Shown here: positions 37,690-48,599 of the stretch, one piece after another
How the letters are laid out: every line of letters starts with the position of its first letter
Position numbering within the stretch: the first letter of the stretch is position 1
Source: Gymnothorax reevesii
Lineage: Eukaryota; Chordata; Actinopteri; Anguilliformes; Muraenidae
NCBI GenBank assembly: GCA_029721435.1
Contig: CM056574.1
Location: 31,992,501-32,056,500 of the forward strand
DNA length: 64,000 bases
Direction of reading: 5' to 3'
Translations under genes and position numbers: made by a program
Notes under the pieces: model-generated
Told to the model about the DNA's origin: nothing
Databases searched by the model: none
Seen by the model: the letters and a program-made list of their open reading frames with translations, nothing else

Positions 37690-38600
37690 TCATCAATGCA
37701 AAAACAAGTTCGACCATCGGACATCAGACCATTCTCCACACGATCCGCGGTGGTTTAGTGTATTTTTTTGGCATAAAAAGCAAAGATCGGACTTTTCGGC
37801 CTTAATTCTAAAAGATATTGCATGGGTGCAATGGTAAACTGCCCATCGTCCAGGGATCATCATGTCACCATACGAACTTCGAGGCACAGAGGCAGTAGCA
37901 TCAAGCTCTGGGGCTGCTTCTCTTCAGCTGGGACAGATGGCTGGGCCTGTGACTGGCCCACTAGACATTAGTCTGGGAGTCCTGCAGTCAGGTATCCGAG
38001 ATTCAGCCGTACTTTTATTGGCGATGGCTGGAGGTCAGCACGAGCGAGGACACACTTTGCCTGAAATGGGGTTAAGCCTGTTAAAAATGAGTTACTCTCA
38101 TCACTTTCTAGTGGCCACTCCAGTCCAGGCAGGCTTTGTAGATACACATGCCAGAATATACTTGACTGCGTTACCCTCTGGCAGGATAGACAGTGTGTAA
38201 AAATTGGCAGAGTGCCTGCAGAGTTGAAATTGTTAAAAATTGAGGTCCAGATGACAAGTGGGTTGGAAGAATCACGCGCCATGGTATCCTATTCCTGCGT
38301 CCATGGGAGCAGGTTGCTGTGGTGGACCAAACAAGGGGGGAACCCTCACCACAAAAAAATAAGAACGAATGTACTTCAGCAAAAAACCAGCAGCAGGCCT
38401 CCCAATAAGGCTTCCAGCATGTCAATGACCCAAATAATTTAATCAACTAAGGCATTGCTTATAAAAGGAAAAATAAAGTCTTCCATTGACCCAGACAAAG
38501 CCCAGACCTCAGTCCCATCAAAATACTAAGGAGTGACCAAAAGAAAGCTGTACACAGAGGATTGCATAGCAGTTGGCAGAAGCTTTAACTTTTTGATGGG
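37690..38600 (+). pseudogene. Degenerate Tc1-type transposase remnant
   Basis: The plus strand has LWGCFSSAG (about 37905-37935), the block just after the first catalytic region in many Tc1 transposases, and near the right end SPDLSPIKI (about 38497-38525), corresponding to the SPDLNPIE block with the glutamate replaced by lysine. The sequence between is scrambled and may contain another insertion. No terminal repeats identified. Confidence 0.6.
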
Positions 38601-39224
38601 CAGAGTGGAATAAAATTTTGTAATCTACAGGCTGAAAGTTAATAGAGACTCATTCATAGAGACATGCTTCTGTATTAAATACAAAAGGTGCTTCCTCAAA
38701 ACATTGTTTTGGAGGATGAGCACACCAACGTAACCAAGGAACTGTAAATTCTCCATTGTTTATGTTTTTCTAAGAATTGACTACTTGTTCTTCCTCTGAT
38801 TTTAGTTTGTTGGAGCATCACATTAAAGACAGATATTTTGGTGGTAGCAATTTCTAGCTTTACATATCAAAACACACAATTTCATAAGGGTGTATAGTCA
38901 TATCAAAACCCAAAGCAATGTGCACATGCGTACACACACAGATGCACATGTCTGCTTCAAGTTCATAACTTGCAGAGCCATTGTAAAATGCAGATTGGAA
39001 TTCAGAGTCTTGTTCCATGAATCCAATTCCTTCACCAGCCTGCATTTGGAGGACAAGACTCCATCTATGACTGCTTGCACTCTGCTGATCAGGAAAATTT
39101 GTTTACGGTGGGATTTGCAAAAAAGTAGAGGGAAGAACTTCGCACCATTCACCTATATGCATCTCATGCTTGGAATTACGCTCTAAGCCTAAGGGTAGCT
39201 AGTGCTACTGCTGGCAGTGTATTT

Positions 39225-40265
39225 TTATAACACTGAAGAACTGGTATAATCCCGCAGCACACCCCACAGGATACCTTGTGGGACATGGCCATAAGCCTTC
39301 TCCAAGTCCAGAAAACACATGAAGACAGGATGTGCAAACTCCCATGAGCCCTCCAGAAAATGGGCAAGGGTACCAAGTTGGTCCACAGTTCCATGGCCAG
39401 AACAGAACCCATTTTGCTCCTCCTGAATCCAAGGTTCGACAATCAGGCGGAGTCTCCTTTTACCGAATCCTGGCATAGGTATTCCCTGGCAGGCTGAGCA
39501 GTGTGATCTCACTATAGTTGGAGCACATCCTCCAGTCCCCCTTTATAAAAATGGGAACCGCCTCCCCAGTCTGCCAGTCCAAGGTTACTGTCCCTTCAAT
39601 GTTGAACAGAGGTGTCAGCCATGATAGCCAAAACAACATCCAGGGCCTTCAGCATCTCAGAGTGAATCTCATCTATTCCCGGTGACTTGCCTCTGTGGAG
39701 CTTTTCAACCACCTCAGTGACTTCCACCAGGGAAATAGACTAAGACTCACTTGAGTCTTCTGTCTGTGCCTCTTTCATGGAGAGCATGTCCATCGGATTT
39801 CGGAGTTCCTTGAAGTGCTCCTTCAACCACAAAACAATACCCTCAGTTGAGGTCAGCAGTTCCCCACCCCTGTTGAAAACAGCTTGGGCGAAGCTCTGCC
39901 TCACCATTCTGAGCTGTGCCACAGTTCGCGACAACCTCTTTAAGGCCCCCAAAAGTCCTTCGCCAAAGCCTCCCCAAACTCCTCCCAAGCACGAGTTTTT
40001 GCTTCCGCAACCACTGCGGCTGCAGACCTTCAAGCCAGTTTGTGCTGAGTCAGACATCCACGGGGCTAACCAGGCCCAAAAGGTGATTTTCTTCAGCTTG
40101 ATGGCCTTCCTCAAGGCTGATGTCCACGAATGGGTCTTTGGGTCGCCGCCACGACTGGCAACAACAACCTTCAGGCAACAGCTCCTGGCTGCCGCTTCAA
40201 CAACGGACTTTGAACAGGGCCCAAACAGACTACATGTCCCCAGTCTGCCCAGGGATGCTGTGGGG
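39225..40265 (-). mobile_element. LINE fragment, inverted 5' segment (RT N-terminal half)
   Basis: The minus strand reads a LINE linker and the first half of reverse transcriptase: WLKEHFKEL, GKSPGIDEIHSEMLKALDV (the GxDx block), IQEEQNGF...GHGTVDQL, and FLDLEKAYGHVPQGILWGVL with the first catalytic aspartate near 39295-39345. Several frameshifts and stops. It stops after LRDY at about 39225, exactly where the sequence on the plus strand from about 40266 continues, so this is the inverted part of a single LINE insertion. Confidence 0.8.
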
Positions 40266-40570
40266 TGAAGCTGTGGCAGTATGGGGCTCCGAAGCCATTA
40301 GTTTGAGCCATCCAATGCCTGTATAATCAAAGCAGGAGTTGTGTCTGCGTTCTCTGCATTAAGTCAGACTCGCTTCCAGTTGGTGTTGGACTCTGTCAAG
40401 GGTGTGCCTTGTCACCTATTCTTTTCAATATTTTCATGGACAGGGTGTGAAGGCACAGCTAAGGCTTGGAGGGCATCCAGTTTGGTGGCCTCAGGATTTC
40501 ATCTCTGCTGATTACAGATGATGTGGTCCTGTTGGCTTCATCATGCTGTGACCTCAAAAATGGACTACAG
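40266..40570 (+). mobile_element. Same LINE, forward segment (RT palm region)
   Basis: The plus strand gives, across frames, a counterpart of LLRAI.SLY.QS, then LCQGCALSPILFNIFMDRV, and GGLRISSLLITDDVVLLASS, where ITDD replaces the YADD-type catalytic box. It carries on from where the inverted segment ends in the protein. Interrupted at 40570 by a SINE and resumes at 41052. Confidence 0.85.
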
Positions 40571-41051
40571 GGGCTGCCGGTTAGCTCACTCGGTAAAGCA
40601 CTGCGTTGCGAAACAGAAGTCACTATCACTTCGCGGGTTCGATCCCCACCTCATACCAGCCGGCAGTGGTCGGCAGCCTTTTCAGAGTAGCGCACAATTG
40701 GCTATTGCGCTACAGGTTTGTAAATTAGGAAGGGACTGCCAGGAGGGGAAAATAATAGTTGCCTTGTTCGTTGCTCAAATGCCCCCTGTTAGCCAGACGG
40801 CGCTCGTCAGGAAGATTCTAAGCATGTTCATGTCTGGGTATCCTCCGCCCCGCAAAGATTCAACCAATGGGTGCATAAGAGTCAGCAGGCTGACAGGCGC
40901 GTGTTTCGGAGGAGAGCCGTGAACTGTCTACACTCTCCTGAATTGGCAGCAAGGGGTCGCATATGAGCAAGCCTTGTACATAGTTCACCAATTAGGCATT
41001 CCAGATTCGGGTGGGATTGGAGATGCCAAATTCAAAAAAAAAAAAAAAAAC
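40571..41051 (+). mobile_element. tRNA-derived SINE with 7-bp target duplication and poly-A tail
   Basis: The head resembles a tRNA: A box ttagctcactcgg at about 40581-40593 and B box gggttcgatccc at about 40636-40647, in a gggctgccgg context. The body is about 480 bp and ends in roughly 17 A residues at 41034-41050. The flanks carry the direct repeat ACTACAG (40564-40570 and 41052-41058). It sits inside the LINE, which continues on the other side. Confidence 0.88.
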
Positions 41052-41199
41052 ACTACAGTGGTTCGTATCGGGAGTGTGAAACGGAGGGAATGAGGATCCG
41101 CACCTCTAAATCAAAGGTAATAGTTCTCCGCCGAAAAAAAAGGATTGTCCTTTCTAAGTGGGGGGGTGAGTTGTTACCCCAAGAGCAGGAGTTTAAGTA
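41052..41199 (+). mobile_element. Same LINE, segment between SINE and TIR insertion
   Basis: Matches in order the region after the RT catalytic box of the same LINE type (a degenerate equivalent of CEAAGMRISTSKSEAMVLSRK... then LPQ.EEFKY). Ends at gtttaagta, and the missing continuation tattttggggtcttgtt is found at 42031. Confidence 0.75.
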
Positions 41200-42030
41200 T
41201 ACTGACCAGCATTGAAAACACACCACTGCAACTTCATGGCCAAGATACAAATTAAGTATGCATGATGTGTAAGTTTTATAATAAACAAAATTAGATTGAT
41301 GTTTCTAATGATCAAACTGGAGACAGACAAAATGATTTAGGTTTAGATTTCTTGCCTCTAGTTTGGAGTAACCCTTGCTTTTAAACAGTACTGCAGTGGT
41401 GTCTTTGGTGAAAATGGGCTCAAGTGGAGGTTTAACACACCACTTTTGCAGCTGTTAGGCGAGTTGTGACTACGGTTCCGGATACTCGGCACCTTTGACA
41501 TCACCTAAGTGAGCTGTTTGAGTCAATTTGAATAATCTTAATTCTTAAATTTACATTGTGGCTGGCAAACTGTTTACAGTCAGGCACTAGACAAAAGTCC
41601 CCAAACCTTCAGTCAATCTTCCTAGTGATTGAATAATGATAATGCTGCAATGTAGCAAGAGCACAGAGGTGTATGCATGCTTGCAACATTCTAAGGGCGT
41701 GTTTCTACTCATTTTCATCAAATCTTGGCCTCAGCCATCTAATGCTGATGTTAATCAACTGACTTATGGTGGCTTTTGCTTTGCCACCTTTTGAAAGACC
41801 AGACTTCGTGAATAGATTCTGAAAGATGTTATTGTATTTTGGCCTGGTGATAAAAATCTTGATTTTATCTTTTTTGGCTTGAAATGGCATTCAAATGCAC
41901 CAAAGACCTAATTTTAAGCATTTTGCCTTCTTGTCAGGAGGCATAATACAATTTGATAACAACTACACATCACAAACATGCATAATTTGTATTTTCGCCT
42001 TGAAATTAGCTTTTTCAATGCTGGTCAGTA
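41200..42030. mobile_element. TIR DNA transposon inserted at TA inside the LINE, about 830 bp
   Basis: Left end tactgaccagcattgaaaa and right end tttttcaatgctggtcagta are inverted copies with TA/TATA at both junctions. Removing it rejoins the LINE reading at gtttaagta/tattttgggg. The interior is AT-rich. The 61-codon minus frame at 41705-41890 is unrecognised, so this is probably a non-autonomous element of a TA-targeting family. Confidence 0.85.
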
Positions 42031-42530
42031 TATTTTGGGGTCTTGTTCATGAGTGAGGATAAGATGGAGCGGTTGACTGACTGGCAGATTGGAGCAGCAT
42101 CTGCAGAAAAGCAAGTATTCTACCAGTCCATCATGGTGAAGGACAAGATCGCAAATACAAGTAGCCAAAATGAGCTTTCTTTGCAGGGTGGCTGAGCTGA
42201 CCTCGAGGGATAGGATGAGGAGCTTGGAGATCCAGGAGAGGCTCAGAGCACAACCGCTACTCCTCTGCATTGAGAGGAGTCAGTCGAAGGGGTCTGGGCA
42301 TCTGGTACAGACGCCTCCCTATAGAGGTTTTACGGGATTTTCCAACTAGGACGAAGCCCAGAGGCAGGCTCAGGACACACTGGAGGCCAGGGGTTCCCCA
42401 GGAGGAGTTGGAAGAAGCTGCTGGGGGTGGGGGATGCCTGGGCCTCTCTGCTGTCTGCCACCCCTGTGACCCAGCTTCAGATAAATGGAAGAAAATTGAT
42501 GGGTGGATGGATGGATGGATGGATGGAACC
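42031..42530 (+). mobile_element. Same LINE, 3' end with (ATGG)n tail
   Basis: Continues the LINE after the TIR insertion: counterparts of YLGVLFTSEG, then the C-terminal region around SGHLVQTPP and GVPQEELEE, followed by the short 3' UTR and a tetranucleotide tail (ATGG/GGAT at about 42504-42526). This tail type is typical of several fish LINE families. Many stops and frameshifts. Confidence 0.85.
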
Positions 42531-43410
42531 AGTATAGCAACTTTGTCATATGCAGAATTGGCCCAGAGCCACAATGCAGAGTAATTGTGAGCTAACTAGC
42601 TAAAATTACATTTGTGCTAGCTACCTAGCTGTTTGCACTGGACAGCAGTGCACATCTAGCTCAGAGCTTGAATTACAATCAGGAGGCATGCACTTTCAGT
42701 ATCTATGGTTGAGCTGAAGAGGAGGTGTCAACTTTGAATGTTGTGTTAATAATCAGCAACAGACAAATCCCACATTTTCCTTTAGTCCTTTTTCAGCCAG
42801 AGTCCATCCTCCAGGCTATATATCTTGTCTGCATTTTATTCTTGCCTTTTCTTCTTTCATGAATTCCCTCTCATAATGCTGAATTTGGGGAAATAGATTT
42901 CAAATTAGCACACAAGTATTTTTTGGGGGGAGATTTTTAATGTAGGGCCTCAAAAGACCAAATTCCTGAATGCAATAAATAAGCAGCAATAACAAACTGA
43001 TTTAAGACGCCAGCAGGGATGTCCGGGCCCTGGAACTTTTGCACATGTTGGGGTGCAGGCAGGTAGTGTAGGTGAGATGAAGCTTCTTGAAGCGTTGAAG
43101 CTTTCCAGCCAGATGTGTTGAAGTGTGGTTCATTTCTTGAAGTTTCGAATGCACGCTAGAGACCCCCAGTGGTCAATAAAAACACATACGAATTCTGCTT
43201 AATTTCCTGAAATGATAGGCAAGCACAGGCCTAGCCTGAAAGTGGCAAAATCAATAAATGCTAAATAAAATCAAGTATTTTGACTACATGTTATGTCATA
43301 ACGAAACTAAAATATACTTTCGGGAACTGGACAGAGGACAGTGAATGTGCTAGTGAAACAAAGAGCATTGTATTTTTGTCAAAGAATAAGAAGCACTTCC
43401 CCTAATAATA
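42531..43410. other. Stretch without recognised gene
   Basis: AT-rich, nothing supported apart from the flanking transposons. Confidence 0.45.
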
Positions 43411-44894
43411 TACTGACCAAAACTTCCAACACAACACATGCAATTTTTAATTTTTGGTGTACATAAAATGGGATATTGGTTTTGAGCCATGACACATCAA
43501 CTACAACTTAAAAGCTCAGAAAATTGTATTGATTTTGTCGTGTGGGTAGCTCGTTCCACCTGGTTGCACATTGTTTAGAATTTTGCCTATCCCGTCAGGT
43601 TGAGTAGAACTCATTGACCAATCCTTTGAGAATTTGGTCAATAAATAGCCGTAGCAATGGGCAACTTAAATATTCCTTTGCATTATACTGGGTCAACATG
43701 TGACCGTGCCGCGCCTAGGTCAAAATCAGCGAGAGCGACCCGTTGATATGCTCACTGGTGGAATGTCGCAAAGACGGGTTGCAAGGAACCTGGGTGTCCG
43801 CGTGTCGACCATATCACGTCTCTGGAGCCGGTATAATGAAACAGGAAGCACCGGTGATCCACCACGTGCCCCCAGACCACGTGTCACCACCCTCAGCAGA
43901 ATTGCCATATTTGCCTCCAGCACCTGCGCAATAGCTTCCTGCCAGCTACAGTCACTGCTGCTCAGACCAGAGGTCGTCACAAGAACTGGATTAGCGACCA
44001 AACCGTACGCAACCGCCTGCGTGAAGCCGACTTGCACAACCGACGTCCCCGCAGTGGTTTGGTGTTGACTCCTGCACATCGCCGCGCCCGTCTGCGATGG
44101 TCAAGAGCACATTTGAGCTGGAATGCTCTCAGGTGGAACAGGGTGCTCTTCTCCGATGAATCGAGGTTCAAGTTGAGTGTGTCTGAAGGAAGACCGCGTG
44201 TATGGCGTAGGCGACGGGAGCGTTATACTGACGCTACCATCTTGTAGCGTGCCCGCTGGGGTGGACCCAGTGTGATGGTTTGGGCTGGAATAAGCAGTAG
44301 ACACAAGACAGACCTCATTTTCATGGATGGAAACCTCAGTGCGGCCCGTTACCGTGATGACATCCTTACACCTGTCGCAGTTCCATTCGTCCATCACTAT
44401 CGCCTAACGCTGCACATGTCGCCAGAGTGTGTCAGGACTACCTGAGGCAGAGTAATGTCCAGTGTCTAGATTGGCCTGTGTATTCCCCAGATTTAAATCC
44501 TATAGAACATCTATGGAATACTCTGGATCGCTGGGTGAGAAGGCGTGATCCAGAACCAGCCACAGTCCAACAGTTGCGTCAAGCACTCCAGGAGGAATGG
44601 GACCGCATCACACAGGCTGAAATTCGGCATTTGATTGACTCAATGCATCGCAGAATCCAGGCTGTGTGAGACGCCAGAGGAGGCCATACAAGATACTGAC
44701 TTCGGTGATCCAGAATTGCGCCTTCAACTGATGCAATGAATTGGAAACCAGGAAAAATCTGTTCTTCATTCCTGACTCTAAAACTGTGTTTTTGATTTGA
44801 ATCTTAATATTTGTTATGTATTGTTAAATTTGTCGCAAGAAAATGACGTGTTGCAATAAACCCGAGTGTTGCGTTGGAAGTTTTGGTCAGTGTA
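43411..44894 (+). mobile_element. Tc1-type transposon, third family, about 1.48 kb
   Basis: Left end tactgaccaaaacttccaac and right end gttggaagttttggtcagtg form inverted repeats with TA at the edges. Encodes a broken transposase on the plus strand. The termini differ from those of the elements at 19001, 24457 and 63215. Confidence 0.92.
43700..44669 (+). pseudogene. Tc1 transposase pseudogene
   Basis: Blocks in order but in different frames: the helix-turn-helix region DMLTGGMSQRRVARNLGV and VSTISRLWSRYNETGS (about 43745-43850); a middle region LTPAHRRARLRWSRAHLSW and VLFSDESRF with the first catalytic aspartate (about 44065-44170); then WPVYSPDLNPIEHLWNTLDR with the glutamate (about 44472-44530); and the C-terminus SMHRRIQAV with TGA at 44669. 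At least two frameshifts and an internal stop near 44245 make it inactive. The start codon of the ancestral gene is not certain. Confidence 0.88.
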
Positions 44895-45580
44895 AAATGG
44901 AAAAACAGTCAAAATAAGGGACTGTATTATGTATTGGAAATTCTTTGAAACGGCTTGAAATATGACATCACATAATAATCTAACAATTATCCACACTAAT
45001 TGACCTTATATGGTGAAATCAAATCAAAGTATTTCCAAACGGATGAAAACTTTCTCTTTCTTGCTGGCTCCATGGCACGCAATGACAAACTCGCACACGG
45101 CACAAAATCACAAACCGCACTGACAAACTTAAACTAGTGACAACAACCCATGAGCTGCAGAAGAGAAATGGGACATTTTGTAGTCAAAACACTCACCGAA
45201 AGTGAACCCCCTTCTCGAAGCAGCATCCCAAATGAGGCTTCGAACGTAATGGTTGACGTCATTTCGTCGAGACAATAAGAGCCTCGACACGGAGCTCTGT
45301 AAAGACGTGCTTCATATTTTTAATGCGTGCTACGAAGCCTTAGTATCGAGGGTGACATCACTACAGGCAGGATGCCAGTTGACACTACTATGCACTTCCG
45401 TGATCATTGAACATAATGCAAACGAGCTGAATACTATTTCCTGTGTGGAGTGCATGGTAGCAGATGTTTTGTATTTTATGTTTTCTATCACTTACTGAAT
45501 CCACTATGGGGGGTTACAGAACACACACCAAACATAGCATAGACCACATAATGCCAATTTAAGTGAATGATGATTATCAG
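44895..45580. other. Stretch without recognised gene
   Basis: Nothing supported. About 45210-45350 has some short inverted matches around cttcgaa and gagcctcg but no clear element boundaries. Confidence 0.4.
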
Positions 45581-46900
45581 AAAAAGCGAGGAGATCTTGT
45601 AATTATCTCCGCGCTTCCGAAGAAGCAAGGAGATCTTGTAATACATTTTGGCGTCTGTCCGTCCATCTGTCTGTCCGTCCGAAACAGTAACTCCTCCTGG
45701 GCCATTAGACCAATCAACCTGAAACTTTGTTGTGTGTAAGGTAGTGACCCAGAGGGGAGCACAACGCGTTTAGAATTTAAATTTATTTCCTCTTCTGGCC
45801 ACCAGGGGCCTTTAAAAAATGGCCTTAAGTTCCTAATGCATTGCTCTAGGACACTGAAATTTTTATGGGAGGTGCAGGGGATGACCCTTCATCACATCAG
45901 ACGGGTTTTTGTTTTGACCGATTTCTAGGTCAAACGGCATCAGGTGTGCCAATCGTTGAAAAGGATGGAACTTTTTTGTTTATTACTCAACGTAGAAGGC
46001 TGCAAATTGGTATGGATATGTATCTTGGTGATAGCAACCTGCATGCCAAACATTTCCATCCTGTGATTCATATTTTGGCTACTAGGAGGCTTTTTGTGAA
46101 AAAAGAAAAATGGCCATATATACCTTATTCATTGAGCTAGGATGCTCATATTTTTAAAGGAGTTGCATTTCATTACATTACAAGTTCTTAGCAGACGCTC
46201 TTATCCAGAGCGACGTACAAAAGTGCACAAGAACAGTACAAAAGTGCAGACTTCCTAGGAAACAAGTACAAGTGCTAACAGTCATTGACAGAACACGATC
46301 CATTGTTACAGTGCAACAAAGGGGCAGAGTCAAATGTAAGAAAAGGGCAATAAAATAAAATAAGTGCAATAAAAGGGCAACAGGTCAAGTGCAACAAAGG
46401 GGCAGGAAAATCAAGTAAACTGACAAAATAGGGTGCAGAAAAAATGAAGGGAAACCAAATCAAGCAGTAACAATCGAGAAGTAAGGTAAACAGAATTAAG
46501 TGCAACAAATCAAGGGATGTAGGGACAGGATTCAGGGCGGTGGAGCAGGGGATGCGTGGGATGACCCTTCATCACATATCAGACGGGTTTTTGATTTAAT
46601 CTAATATTGACCGTTTTCTAGGTCAAATGGCATCAGGTGTGCCAATCGCTGTACCGTACATCCTTTTCTTTCATAATACTCTCATTTCAAAATGAAGAGT
46701 AATTTATGTCCTCAACGGACACTCAAAAAGTACTCTAACTAACTACATCACATTGCTGTAACTCTGATCAGTATCAGTGCTTTGTCACTGAAACAAGCAG
46801 ATTATCATTTGCCCAGCAGAATGCCAGTTCAGTGAATTGCCCTCTGACACATTACTACTACTCCCATAACATTTGTTGCAGAGCGCGGAGATTTGCGATG
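45581..46900. repeat. Composite interspersed repeat with an internal insertion and a repeated block
   Basis: An 80-bp block (gatgacccttcatcacat..., tctaggtcaaacggcatcag, gtgtgccaatcg) occurs at about 45880-45955 and again at 46559-46650. Between the copies, about 46160-46530 holds a fish repeat motif (tcttagcagacgctcttatc, cagagcgac) plus degenerate tandem units of the form gtgcaacaaaggggca. The outer ends ggagatcttgtaattatctc near 45591 and gcgcggagattt near 46876 may be the termini of one element. No coding. Confidence 0.55.
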
Positions 46901-48012
46901 GCGCGCCATCGACATACGTCTAGTTTAAGTCTTGGGGTGTGCCAAGCAAATACTCTAGATCTAGATGAAACCTACCGTGAGGGCTACTTTGTAGAAATTT
47001 TTTAGGGGAAATTATTGAGCCATTTCTCCACTCTCATGTAAAAGACCCACAAAATGTAAAATTTTTCACAACTTCTGATCTGCATTCAAAGTTTTGTTAG
47101 TTTTTAAGCATCTTTAGCCTATCGAAAATACAATTCAGTTGGAGGATAAAGGAAAATTATAATACCTTCCATTACAATGAGACTTTCAAGCCATTCAGTA
47201 CTTAAGTCTTAAATATCTGTAAGCGAGGCAGTTGATATCAAAGTATAAAATCAAAGACTTTGAGGCTGACGCGATATGCAAATGATTGAGGCCAGATCCC
47301 AGGAAATTCCAAGAGGGAAGTGAACAACAGGGCTCCGCTCCCTTTGCATCCACAATGTTGGCCGCAGCCACCCGTCCCTGGGTCCACAGACCTAAATCAG
47401 TCAAGTCAAGAACAAGCGCACTGCATAAGGTGAGCGCAGTATCAGGAGTGTTTACAGGGCTTGAAAGGATCAGCCAGTACTGTTCACCCATAACACTATT
47501 TTGGCTCACAAACATCAACCAGTATTACAATTTTTGTGAGCTCAAGTGGCCTACTTACCCTTTTTAAATAAAACTTTTGATGGTGACAGTGGGCAGACTG
47601 CAAGAGAAGTTCAGGGCACACTCTCACTGCCAAATGTGTTAAAAAAAAAAAAAAGAACAGAAAAAAATTGTGAGCGAAATGTAATAAAACCAAACCATGA
47701 TGAGAGAGAATTCGACAGACATTCTGCACCATGGATAAGCCCGTGTGTGCAAGCAGACTCTGCAAAACAAGAACTACTCTAACAAAACTCGATTTAGCAG
47801 GATTTGTGATCTACTTTACTTGCTGAATTGTGTTTGGAATGTAAAGGACAATTTTGACTGAATCCTAACTTCAGACTTCATGCAAAGTCATCCAATTAAT
47901 TCAAAACATCATTACTTAAAACCAAGATTGTTTTATGCTGAACATAACCAGTATCCTCAGACCATTTTAAGTTCAGTTAGTTGCACACCTGCAACTCATT
48001 CCATACCAATAT
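46901..48012. other. Stretch without recognised gene
   Basis: Only a poly-A-rich patch at about 47640-47668. The small frames near 47200-47560 read on both strands and show no family. Confidence 0.4.
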
Positions 48013-48400
48013 GCCAGCAGCCATAGCGCTATTCAATCTGCTCCACCTGCGCGGCTGAAGCTAAGCAGGTGCGGGCTTGGTCAGCACTTGGATGGGCAAC
48101 TACCTACTAAAACCAAGTTACTGCTGGAAGAGATGTTGTTGCCTGTAGATTGCGATCTTCCCTCTGGTGGAATAATCCCCAATCACACTGTACTGGAGGA
48201 GACGCCGTCTTTCGGATGAGACGTTAAACCATTTAAAAATCCTACGACACTCTTCGATAAGAGTAGGTCCTACTCTTTCAACCTGCCTACTAAATGGCTG
48301 TGCCTCTCCCTTCCCACCTCAACCCCCAGGGCTCCCTTGAAAAAGGGATTTCGATCTCAACGGGACTTCCCTGGTAAAATAATAGTAAAATAAATTACAC
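48013..48400 (+). mobile_element. 5S rRNA-derived SINE (SINE3-like)
   Basis: The first ~115 bp align in order with 5S rRNA: gccagcagccatagc, then gctgaagctaagcaggtg (5S box A region) and gcacttggatgggcaact (box C region). The body follows with the motif ggaggagacgccgtctttcg common in fish SINEs, and a 3' tail ending gacttccctggtaaaataat. The 5S part has substitutions and no terminator-flanked gene structure, so it is a SINE and not a 5S gene. Confidence 0.88.
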
Positions 48401-48599
48401 ATTCAACAGCAGGCTCTGGCTCGCAACAAGTCTGCCAACCGCAACGGTCTACTCTAGGTTCGCGAATGTCACAGCATGCTTTGACAGGAGCTGAATGTCA
48501 GATTAATGTCCTGAAGCTCAGTAGATGACATGAATATGCTTTGAATTTAAACTCTCGGTACACTTCCACTGTTCACGGGTGTGTGGATATTTATGTGTT

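Noticed and set aside
40571..40660. tRNA gene
   Set aside because: A and B boxes are present but the body continues about 400 bp to a poly-A tail with a target duplication, so it is a SINE.
48013..48130. 5S rRNA gene
   Set aside because: Multiple substitutions and a fused SINE body and tail; no clean 120-nt gene with terminator.
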